The position numbers and the translations under genes were made by a program. The notes beneath the pieces were generated by a model. That model made no database searches and was not told the DNA's origin. It saw only the letters and a program-made list of their open reading frames with translations. This document shows, in pieces, positions 1 to 4,886 of a stretch of 5,057 nucleotides of DNA. The stretch's first letter is position 1. Each line of letters starts with the position of its first letter. The stretch is from a bacterium (GTDB lineage: Bacteria > UBA9089 > CG2-30-40-21), in NCBI GenBank assembly GCA_018814245.1, contig JAHIZN010000133.1, positions 1 to 5,057 on the forward strand, given 5' to 3'.

Positions 1-139
1 ATTCAGGCATAGGAATGATTATGGCAGGGACAAGCCCTGCAGCTACAGCTATTCGTGAGAAACTTGTAGCTGCGACCCTTGTGGTCGCCGTCTTCATTCT
101 GTATTCTGACTCCTGAATTCTGTATGCCTGAATAGTTAC
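1..139 (+). mobile_element. MITE copy 1 (IS66-like ends), missing its first 6 bases at the window edge
   Basis: Positions 1-139 match 4893-5049 with one substitution (A58 versus G4950) and one 18-base gap after position 77. The right terminal inverted repeat is 123-139 and ends GAATAGTTAC; the matching left end begins at ATTCAGGCAT, so six bases (GTAACT by comparison) lie outside the window. Internal hairpins are the same as in the complete copy, except that the nested GAGGT/ACCTC stem is absent, leaving only GCGACC-loop-GGTCGC. Five 7-base units of the type ATTCTGT/ATTCTGA run from 96 to 130. The element contains no transposase gene, so it must be moved in trans. It lies inside the reading frame of the exported protein at 404. 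The expected target duplication is TATTAATC (140-147), with its partner outside the window. Confidence 0.88.
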
Positions 140-404
140 TATTAATCAACCTCAAAACTTCTGTCTGACCAAGAACTGCCTTAGAAAAATCAGGGTCGCT
201 TTTAAGCTCTGGCAGGGTGTTGATAAGATTTGGATTTTGGCTAAGAAATTCTTTTATTTTCTTATCCGAAGGTTGATAGGCAATAGGTGGTTCATTAGGC
301 ATAAGCCAGATGATTAAAGATTTTTCTTCTGCAAAGGCTGTAAAGACACACAGGAATACCCCGATTAAAATTAATAATAGGTTTATAGTCAACTTCAACT
401 TCAT
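3..404 (-). CDS. Exported protein, 5' fragment truncated by MITE insertion (possible extracellular solute-binding protein)
   Basis: The 133-residue product starts with a clear Sec signal peptide: KLK, a hydrophobic run over residues 6-22, and a likely cut after AFA at residue 25. ATG at 402-404 has AGGAG seven bases upstream (412-416) and a promoter just before it. Residues 26-88 look like genuine protein. The IIWLMPNEPP stretch followed by KKIKEFLSQNP recalls the N-terminus of family 1 extracellular solute-binding proteins, but this match is weak and is my inference. From the second base of codon 89 the frame runs into the MITE, so the last 44 or so residues (GIQNSGVRIQNEDGD onward, Cys- and His-rich at the end) are read from the element to a TGA at 3-5. 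The rest of the original gene should lie to the left of the window. The fragment is probably non-functional, though a small secreted peptide could be made. Confidence 0.7.
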   Translation of the reverse strand: MKLKLTINLLLILIGVFLCVFTAFAEEKSLIIWLMPNEPPIAYQPSDKKIKEFLSQNPNLINTLPELKSDPDFSKAVLGQTEVLRLINSNYSGIQNSGVRIQNEDGDHKGRSYKFLTNSCSCRACPCHNHSYA

Positions 405-416
405 GGAATTTCTCCT

Positions 417-438
417 TTTGGTAATATATTATACCAAA
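417..438. promoter_or_regulatory. Palindrome overlapping the -10 box (candidate operator)
   Basis: TTTGGTA and TACCAAA form 7-base inverted arms around an 8-base AT centre. On the minus strand the site covers the -10 hexamer of the exported-protein gene and stops just before its ribosome binding site. A dyad at this position is typical of a repressor operator, but I cannot name a regulator. AT-rich palindromes also arise by chance. Confidence 0.45.
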
Positions 439-456
439 CTTTGTGGATAATTGCAA
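428..456 (-). promoter_or_regulatory. Sigma-70-type promoter of the exported-protein gene
   Basis: On the minus strand, TTGCAA (451-456) and a perfect TATAAT (428-433) are separated by exactly 17 bases. Transcription would start about 15 bases upstream of the ATG at 404, giving a very short leader that contains AGGAG. This gene therefore appears to be a separate transcription unit from the flagellar genes. Confidence 0.65.
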
Positions 457-502
457 GAGTTTTTTTAAGCAGACCGTAATCGGTTAGTGATTAGCAGGGG
501 AA

Positions 503-539
503 CTTGTTTCTGCCTCAGAGAGTCTCAGGCAGGAACAAG
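503..539. other. Long imperfect hairpin downstream of the maf-family gene
   Basis: CTTGTT (503-508) pairs with AACAAG (534-539), CTGCCT (510-515) with AGGCAG (527-532), and AGA with TCT, around a 3-base GAG loop. Single mismatches separate the three stems. It lies in the gap after the maf-family stop. No T-run follows on either strand, so it does not qualify as an intrinsic terminator. It could be a remnant of another short repeat, an mRNA 3'-end structure or a protein-binding dyad. Confidence 0.5.
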
Positions 540-612
540 AAGGTAGCACCCATGTCATTCCCCTCTCTCCTCCATCTCTTTTTTTCCACTCTTTGAGTGA
601 TAGTCTGAACGG

Positions 613-2355
613 TTACATTTTTTTCAAGCATTCCTGACACTCCTGAATATCTACACAAGAGGAATGGCAATACTCATAAATCTCAGAAAAGAAATCATGA
701 TAGCTTTGAACCCTGATAGCAGCATCACTTATTTGTGACGCTTTTTCCATTCTGAAGAGCAAAAATTCCAGGTTCCAACTGCCGAGGTTAAATAATCCAC
801 GATGTTCAAGTATTCGTTGATAGAGATGTCCTATTTCCCGCCATAGTTTCATGGCTCTTTTTCCTATTTGTGGGGTTATAGCCTCTTTGAGCCTTTCACT
901 CAGTCTTTGTCCCTCTTTACAAAGCATTTGTACCCGACTCCAATCCTTAACAATACCACTCATCTCCTCAACCAGATTTAAGATGTATGGAATATTGTAT
1001 TTATTTTTAATATCATCCAGAATCTCTTTTACTGAAATGTTTTTCTGGCAATACCTATTAATGGTTTCTCTCAGGGTAAGAATTTCTGTTCCTGTTATCT
1101 TTGCTCCACCCTCGGTTGCATCTATATAAGTAATATCAGGTCTTTGCTGAATCTGATATTCAAACCATCTAATCCATGTCCACATGCTCTGGGTTGTTGG
1201 TACCTGATTGCCGTAGATATCTTCAACCAATATAGTGTTTAGGTTTTTTGCATATTCCTCTGCCTCTTTTATTCTTTCTGGCATGACCCCTTTTGTATAC
1301 ACCTTATTATCCGGGAAAGAAAGGTCCTGACCAATGAAGATTACAGGGTTTGCACCAAATCGAACTGCTAAATCAAATCCGGCTGTAGAGACAGACCCAC
1401 CAAGCTTAATCGCTCCCCGTTCACCAATAAATGTTTCAATCCATGCAAGCCATGGATGACCAAAACCGCTAAAAAAAATGTTTGGGGAAAATAAAGGAAG
1501 GGCATCTGAATAAACAGCAGGTCCTGTAAACAGGTATGTACCCTCTGGAATCTCTACGGGTTTCAGGTAATATCTATAATTTTTTTCTGTAGCATCAATG
1601 GCTACAACAACATCCGGAGATATTCCATGCTTGATCAGCGTGCCTAAGGCAGTATCTACGCAAAGGATGAGTGCCTTACCTTTTACCTCTTTCAATAATT
1701 CCACATTTTTATCAAGGGATGGTCCGGCAGCAACAATAATAGCCGGAACCCCAACAAATTTCCCAAATAACTGCTTTAATCCAGGTGAAGATATGACATA
1801 AGGCAAATTCTTCAGGATATGCTTTTGCCAGATAGGGGCATGTTCAGCCAATGTTGCCAGATTTTGGGTAGCAATTAATGTTGCCTCGTGCAGATATTTT
1901 CTAACATCTTGATAAAATGCTGCGTTTTGAGTAGTGGCTGGTTTGTATTCAACAATCATAATATCCGGGATTGTACTTAGCCGGTAATATTGGTCTATTC
2001 GATGTCGAACTGCTTCTGAAGGATCTTCTCCGATAGAAAATATCACCCTGGGGGATTTAAGGATATGGGTAAGGTCTTTTTTAGATAATATCGACTTAAA
2101 GCCTTCGATATCGTGGTCAATAACCAGTATAAATGTCTTATTTTCAGTCTTTTGGAGAATCTCGTTTATATGAGAACTGTATCCAAACCCTAAGATAGCC
2201 AGGATATTTATCTTAGCCAAATTAACATGTGGAGAAACTACCATTCCCTCCATCTCTGTATATGGCAATTCTTTTGGTTCTGTTTCATTTACCTTATTAA
2301 AGAGCCTGATATCTTTTTGTTTGAGCAAAGCCATATTTGCTTCAAAATAATTCAA
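613..2355 (-). CDS. Motility-associated factor (Maf) glycosyltransferase family protein, MptE-like/DUF115
   Basis: The 580-residue protein has the layout of flagellar Maf proteins, which are implicated in adding nonulosonic acid sugars (pseudaminic or legionaminic acid) to flagellin; this Maf is unrelated to the septum-inhibitor Maf. An N-terminal domain (about 1-185) carries the usual NYFEANMALLKQ-like opening. The central MptE-like domain (about 195-420) has PAIIVAAGPSLDKN (204-217), CVDTAL (232-237), SPDVVVAID (246-254), GGSVSTAGFDLA (319-330), FIGQDLSF (340-347) and ATEGGA (413-418), all hallmark blocks. The rest is a helical C-terminus ending in a Cys-rich tail (CVDIQECQEC). The start is TTG at 2353-2355: GGAGG lies five bases upstream and the extra N-terminal residues fit the family, whereas ATG at 2334 (residue 8) has no ribosome binding site. 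The gene follows fliO on the same strand, which supports a flagellar role. Its exact sugar substrate cannot be read from the sequence. Confidence 0.9.
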   Translation of the reverse strand: MNYFEANMALLKQKDIRLFNKVNETEPKELPYTEMEGMVVSPHVNLAKINILAILGFGYSSHINEILQKTENKTFILVIDHDIEGFKSILSKKDLTHILKSPRVIFSIGEDPSEAVRHRIDQYYRLSTIPDIMIVEYKPATTQNAAFYQDVRKYLHEATLIATQNLATLAEHAPIWQKHILKNLPYVISSPGLKQLFGKFVGVPAIIVAAGPSLDKNVELLKEVKGKALILCVDTALGTLIKHGISPDVVVAIDATEKNYRYYLKPVEIPEGTYLFTGPAVYSDALPLFSPNIFFSGFGHPWLAWIETFIGERGAIKLGGSVSTAGFDLAVRFGANPVIFIGQDLSFPDNKVYTKGVMPERIKEAEEYAKNLNTILVEDIYGNQVPTTQSMWTWIRWFEYQIQQRPDITYIDATEGGAKITGTEILTLRETINRYCQKNISVKEILDDIKNKYNIPYILNLVEEMSGIVKDWSRVQMLCKEGQRLSERLKEAITPQIGKRAMKLWREIGHLYQRILEHRGLFNLGSWNLEFLLFRMEKASQISDAAIRVQSYHDFFSEIYEYCHSSCVDIQECQECLKKM

Positions 2356-2357
2356 TA

Positions 2358-2365
2358 ATCCCTCC
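2358..2365 (-). promoter_or_regulatory. maf-family ribosome binding site, also one copy of an 8-bp direct repeat
   Basis: On the minus strand this reads GGAGGGAT. GGAGG (2361-2365) stands five bases before the TTG at 2355 and decides that start. The same 8 bases occur at 2710-2717 in the last codons of fliO, immediately beyond the other end of the heptad element, so this ribosome binding site looks like one half of a target-site duplication. Confidence 0.7.
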
Positions 2366-2378
2366 GTAAGCGGTCAGC

Positions 2379-2494
2379 AGAATCGCGAATCTCGAATTTC
2401 GAATTTGAAGAAACAGAGTAGAATCTCGAATTGCGAATCGCGAATCGCGAATTTGAAGAAACAGAGCAGAATTGCGAATTGCGAATCGCGAATC
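2379..2494 (-). repeat. Left heptad arm (minus orientation)
   Basis: On the plus strand the units read AATCGCG, AATCTCG, AATTTCG and AATTGCG, in three clusters. Two identical spacers separate the clusters, with TTTGAAGAAACAGAG at 2404-2418 and 2452-2466. Units vary only at positions 4 to 6, so the 7-base phase is strict within clusters. The same spacer motif recurs near fliN. Confidence 0.85.
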
Positions 2495-2510
2495 CGTTCC
2501 CTTACTACAG

Positions 2511-2690
2511 ATTCGCGATTCACGATTCACCTCTGTTCCCTTTCTCCAGATTCGCGATTCGCAATTCGAGATTCGCGATTCACCTCTGTTCCCTTACTAC
2601 AGATTCGCAATTCGCAATTCGAGATTCACCTCTGTTCCCTTTCTGCAGATTCGCAATTCGCGATTCGAGATTCGAGATTCTGCTGACTGC
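2511..2690 (+). repeat. Right heptad arm (plus orientation)
   Basis: Four heptad clusters start at 2511 (3 units), 2550 (5), 2603 (4) and 2649 (5, the last being ATTCTGC), followed by TGACTGC. The first three clusters each end in ATTCACC and are followed by an 18-base spacer TCTGTTCCCTTNCTNCAG (2532-2549, 2585-2602, 2631-2648); a partial spacer precedes the first cluster (2496-2510). So there are two nested periods: 7 bases within clusters and a cluster-plus-spacer unit of 46-53 bases. Confidence 0.88.
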
Positions 2691-2707
2691 TGACGGCTGA
2701 ATGCTTA

Positions 2708-3382
2708 TTATCCCTCCAGCCTTTTCAATCTATCATGCTGCGTCTTTAAGAATTCAACCTTTTTTCCATATTCCTTTGATTTTTCTTCATCTATATGTCC
2801 AGGATTGCCCAACATCTTTTTAACAGAGCTGGTTAAATGTTCTATAAAAGAAATGGATATAGATTGTGGCTCAGAGCTGCACTGAAGCTTGATCAAGTCA
2901 ATATCATCCCTGTCTGTTATCTCGCATAAAAGATTAATATTGCTCTCTGTTATACCAAGAATAATTATTTTATTGTTTATCTCTATTATTTGCATGCATT
3001 TATTAGGTGATAAAGGGTGAGTGGCAAGGGTATTGATACATTTTGCTCCGGAAAATAGTGATGCCTTGTCCTTAAAGAAAAACCTCAACAATCCAACAAT
3101 AAGCAATCCAATAACTATCAGTGCTAAGATAGTTTTTGCCATAACCACCAAAAAGCTAACCTTATACCCTCCGGAAGTGCCAGATTTTTTGTCTATATTT
3201 GTAAATACAGGCTGATCCTCTATGCTGTTGATTGTTGGTGCAGCGACTGTAGTAGTATCACTGACAGTGATTTGTGTTGATGTTGCGGATTTAGGGCTAA
3301 TGACAGTCTGTGTTGAGGTTGCATTAACCTCAGATACCAGGAAGAAAACAACAAACATACAAATAAACATTAATGAACGCAT
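2708..3382 (-). CDS. fliO: Flagellar biosynthetic protein FliO
   Basis: FliO is a small membrane protein that helps assemble the FliP-containing export gate of the flagellar type III secretion apparatus. The 224-residue product has an N-terminal signal-like segment (1-21, ending VNA), a Thr/Ser-rich periplasmic stretch, a transmembrane helix at about 76-103 (FLVVMAKTILALIVIGLLIV) and a cytoplasmic FliO domain. In that domain HPLSPNKCMQIIEINN and KIIILGITESNINLLCEI (about 122-155) correspond to the family's LGPKKSLYLVEV and LLLGVTE pattern. A charged, Lys-rich tail follows. The longer N-terminus with cleavable signal is seen in many non-enterobacterial FliO proteins. ATG at 3380-3382 has a very purine-rich leader with GGAGG nine bases upstream (3392-3396). 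The stop TAA (2708-2710) uses bases from the edge of the heptad element. fliN lies 248 bases upstream; fliP, the usual next gene, is absent and replaced by the maf-family gene. Confidence 0.88.
   Translation of the reverse strand: MRSLMFICMFVVFFLVSEVNATSTQTVISPKSATSTQITVSDTTTVAAPTINSIEDQPVFTNIDKKSGTSGGYKVSFLVVMAKTILALIVIGLLIVGLLRFFFKDKASLFSGAKCINTLATHPLSPNKCMQIIEINNKIIILGITESNINLLCEITDRDDIDLIKLQCSSEPQSISISFIEHLTSSVKKMLGNPGHIDEEKSKEYGKKVEFLKTQHDRLKRLEG
2710..2717 (-). repeat. Second copy of the 8-bp direct repeat flanking the heptad element
   Basis: ATCCCTCC here equals 2358-2365. In fliO sense it is GGAGGGAT, encoding the end of the Leu-Glu-Gly tail and the T of the stop codon. It is interpreted as a target-site duplication. 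Including one more base gives a 9-base repeat with one mismatch. Confidence 0.55.
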
Positions 3383-3404
3383 CTATTCTCCCCTCCCATC
3401 TTTT

Positions 3405-3439
3405 AATCTCGAATCGTGAATTGCGAATTGCGAATTGCG
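3405..3439 (-). repeat. Heptad cluster upstream of fliO
   Basis: Five units in strict 7-base phase: AATCTCG, AATCGTG, then AATTGCG three times. They are followed by a spacer AATCTGAAGAAATGAAACAG (3440-3459) related to the TTTGAAGAAACAGAG spacer of the fliO-maf element. Confidence 0.8.
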
Positions 3440-3564
3440 AATCTGAAGAAATGAAACAGATTCACAATTTGACAGGCTGTTACTCGATGTTCAAATTTTT
3501 TTCTCGACACATTGATTTATCGACCTGTATATATGCAATCTATTAATTAAGTTGACACATGAAG

Positions 3565-3584
3565 AGCAAGGCTGAAGCCTTGCT
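3565..3584. other. Perfect short hairpin in the fliN-fliO gap
   Basis: AGCAAGGCT (3565-3573) and AGCCTTGCT (3576-3584) are perfect inverted repeats separated by two bases; realistically a 7-8 bp stem with a 4-6 base loop. On the transcribed (minus) strand the stem is followed by CTTCATGTG, not a T-run, so termination is doubtful. It may be an mRNA processing or stability element, or part of the surrounding repeat. Confidence 0.55.
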
Positions 3585-3599
3585 GTTCTGTTTCTTCAA

Positions 3600-3627
3600 A
3601 TTCGCAATTCGAGATTCGCAATTCACC
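3600..3627 (+). repeat. Heptad cluster downstream of fliN
   Basis: ATTCGCA, ATTCGAG, ATTCGCA and ATTCACC follow one another in phase. The cluster is preceded by CTGTTTCTTCAA (3588-3599), the complement of the left-arm spacer of the fliO-maf element. Ending in ATTCACC is the same order as in the clusters at 2511-2630. It is inverted relative to 3405-3439. Confidence 0.82.
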
Positions 3628-3630
3628 TAC

Positions 3631-4668
3631 TCACGGCAAAGCAATAATCTCAGTCACCCTTACACCAAAGGTATCATCAATAACCACTACTCCACCCTTG
3701 GCTACCAACTTGCCATTGGCAAGAATATCTACCGATTCACCAGTCATTCTGTCTAATTCAACAATTGAACCAACCCCAAGGTCTAATATCTCCCGAACAC
3801 TCATCTTTTTGCGACCCAGCTCCACGGTTACATCCATTGGAACATCCATAATAAGCCTTATATTGCCTGGAATAGTTGGTCCTCCAGTTGATTTTAATGA
3901 AGCAAATTGAACAGGGCTTACCCCTGAGACAAAGGTTGGAGATATTTCTGCATTCACTGTTTCACCTCCGGTTTTTTTTCCGCTTAAAATATTATCAACA
4001 ATAGGCTTTGCAATATCTACAGGCATTAACTGAATTAAATTACCGCTGGATAGATCCCCTAATTTTAAGTTATATTTAACCTTAACTACTTTCTGATGTT
4101 TTAGAATAGGAAGGTCAACCTGTTCTGAAGCAAAGTTTACAATCTTTATTTTTGGTTGAGCAGCAGTTACTGTTTTCCCCAGTGTATGTGATATAGACGC
4201 TGCTGAAGAATCTATCATCTGTCCCAATGCCTCGCCAAGGGCACCAAGATAAAGGTCATTTATTTCTTTTGGTGGTGTCTTTCCATCTCCACCCATCATA
4301 ATATCAGCAATAAGTGTTCCTTGTTCTTTTAAGAAGATAAGATATGTATGCCCTGTAATCCCACCAGAATAATCAACCTCTACAGCAATGGCTGAGCCAG
4401 GTATATCAAGAGATACCTGGTCCGGGTCTACAGTCTCTACCTCTGGGGTAGAAATATCCACCTGTTTATTTAAGATAGTAGAAAGGGATGTCATTGCAGC
4501 CTGCATAGCAGGAGCAAGCACATCAGATAATGCCTTCCTTTCTTCTCCGGACAAATCCTTGACTGGAAACGAGGGCATTGATTCCATTGTCCCTATCTGT
4601 TGTTGTCCACCACCCAAAAGAGCATCCAATTCTTCCTGGGAAACCTCATTATTTATATCATCAGCCAT
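3631..4668 (-). CDS. fliN: Flagellar motor switch protein FliN, FliY-type (CheC-like plus SpoA domains)
   Basis: FliN/FliY sits in the cytoplasmic C-ring, where it sets rotation direction and docks export substrates. At 345 residues this is the long FliY form, not the short FliN of about 100-140 residues. The N-terminus has SQEELDALLGGG (10-21), the conserved FliM/FliY peptide that binds CheY-P. A CheC/FliY-like region (about 40-225) has two helix repeats centred at 46-75 and 143-172. The C-terminal SpoA domain (about 268-345) is typical: IRLIMDVPMDVTVELGRKKM, then SVREILDLGVGSIVELDR and ILANGKLVAKGGVVVIDDTFGVRV. In both CheC-like repeats the catalytic Asn of the E-x2-N-x22-P motif is missing (Ala52, Gly149), although Pro75, Glu146 and Pro172 remain. 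It may therefore not dephosphorylate CheY-P. ATG at 4666-4668 has GGGGG seven bases upstream. The gene heads the operon. Confidence 0.92.
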   Translation of the reverse strand: MADDINNEVSQEELDALLGGGQQQIGTMESMPSFPVKDLSGEERKALSDVLAPAMQAAMTSLSTILNKQVDISTPEVETVDPDQVSLDIPGSAIAVEVDYSGGITGHTYLIFLKEQGTLIADIMMGGDGKTPPKEINDLYLGALGEALGQMIDSSAASISHTLGKTVTAAQPKIKIVNFASEQVDLPILKHQKVVKVKYNLKLGDLSSGNLIQLMPVDIAKPIVDNILSGKKTGGETVNAEISPTFVSGVSPVQFASLKSTGGPTIPGNIRLIMDVPMDVTVELGRKKMSVREILDLGVGSIVELDRMTGESVDILANGKLVAKGGVVVIDDTFGVRVTEIIALP

Positions 4669-4691
4669 AAATTAGCCCCCTTTTTTATTCA

Positions 4692-4720
4692 ATTTTATCA
4701 CAAAAACCACAGGATGTCAA
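4692..4720 (-). promoter_or_regulatory. Strong sigma-70-type promoter upstream of fliN
   Basis: On the minus strand a perfect TTGACA (4715-4720) and TAAAAT (4692-4697, five of six consensus bases) are separated by exactly 17 bases. The predicted leader is under 20 bases and includes the GGGGG ribosome binding site (4676-4680). This would drive fliN, fliO and, by read-through, the maf-family gene. The rest of the upstream gap (4721-4878) is AT-rich and shows no gene; it holds only a short palindrome GCAGAGATCTGC at 4781-4792. Confidence 0.72.
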
Positions 4721-4878
4721 CAAATTTATTAGTTTTTTTGGGAATTAAGTCAGCAATTCTAATTATAAAAAAAGATTCTCGCAGAGATCTGCATAAGAAT
4801 TCGGTAATCGTTCAGGCTATAACATTAAAAGTGTAAGAAGGGGGATATGGAGATATGACATGAGATATGGGGATAATA

Positions 4879-4886
4879 ATATAATC
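4879..4886 (+). repeat. Target-site duplication, left copy
   Basis: ATATAATC directly abuts the left inverted repeat of the complete MITE and is repeated at 5050-5057. Extending the match by a ninth base fails, so the duplication is exactly 8 bases. Confidence 0.85.

Larger units (their letters stand above)
2366..2709. mobile_element. 344-bp heptad-repeat element between fliO and maf, with inverted ends and flanking 8-bp direct repeat
   Basis: The block is built of 7-base units in two inverted arms. The ends are imperfect inverted repeats: GTAAGCGGTCAGC at 2366 against ATAAGCATTCAGC read inward from 2708. Just inside, 2364-2390 and 2670-2696 are inverted copies with 24 of 27 bases matching. 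A perfect 26-base inverted pair lies within the arms (2421-2446 with 2549-2574). ATCCCTCC occurs at 2358-2365 and again at 2710-2717. There is no protein gene; several open frames exist only because the repeats lack stops. Structure and flanks suggest a non-autonomous mobile element related to the MITE at the window ends. The exact right boundary is uncertain by one base, and the first bases on that side complete the fliO stop codon. Confidence 0.65.
3383..3630. other. fliN-fliO intergenic region with inverted heptad clusters
   Basis: The 248-base gap holds, from fliO outward: the fliO ribosome binding site (GGGAGGGGAG, minus strand, 3388-3397), a heptad cluster, about 160 bases of AT-rich sequence including a hairpin at 3565-3584, and an inverted heptad cluster that almost touches the fliN stop. 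No open frame has a ribosome binding site or a recognisable product. The clusters are inverted with respect to each other, so a transcript reading through from fliN to fliO could fold across the gap. I see no flanking direct repeat here, unlike the fliO-maf element. Confidence 0.7.

Noticed and set aside
503..539. Rho-independent terminator for the maf-family gene
   Set aside because: The hairpin is strong but no T-run follows on the transcribed strand; the T-rich tract lies too far away.
587..599. CACTC-TTT-GAGTG hairpin next to a T-run as a terminator of maf
   Set aside because: On the minus strand the adjacent run is A, not T, after the stem. On the plus strand the T-run comes before the stem.
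851..1129. Plus-strand open frame inside the maf-family gene, and similar ones at 1598-1801, 3021-3215, 3222-3419, 3698-3910, 4388-4675 and 4600-4836
   Set aside because: They lie opposite well-supported genes or in AT-rich gaps, have no ribosome binding site and no recognisable protein features.
2332..2334. ATG start for the maf-family gene at residue 8
   Set aside because: The nearest GGAGG is 26 bases away, while the TTG at 2355 has it at five bases, and the seven extra residues fit the family N-terminus.
2379..2690. CRISPR array
   Set aside because: The clusters are runs of 7-base units with near-identical 18-base spacers. CRISPR arrays need 23-40 base repeats and unique spacers.
2342..2700. 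Several overlapping open reading frames on both strands encoding RFAIRDS-like peptides
   Set aside because: Seven is not a multiple of three, so a stop-free heptad array stays open in every frame and yields the same peptide motif in each. There is no ribosome binding site and no codon pattern of a real gene.
3517..3524. GTCGATAA on the minus strand resembling the sigma-28 -10 box (GCCGATAA) before fliO
   Set aside because: Seven of eight bases match, but no TAAAGTTT-like -35 box is found at the expected distance. One box alone in AT-rich DNA is not enough.
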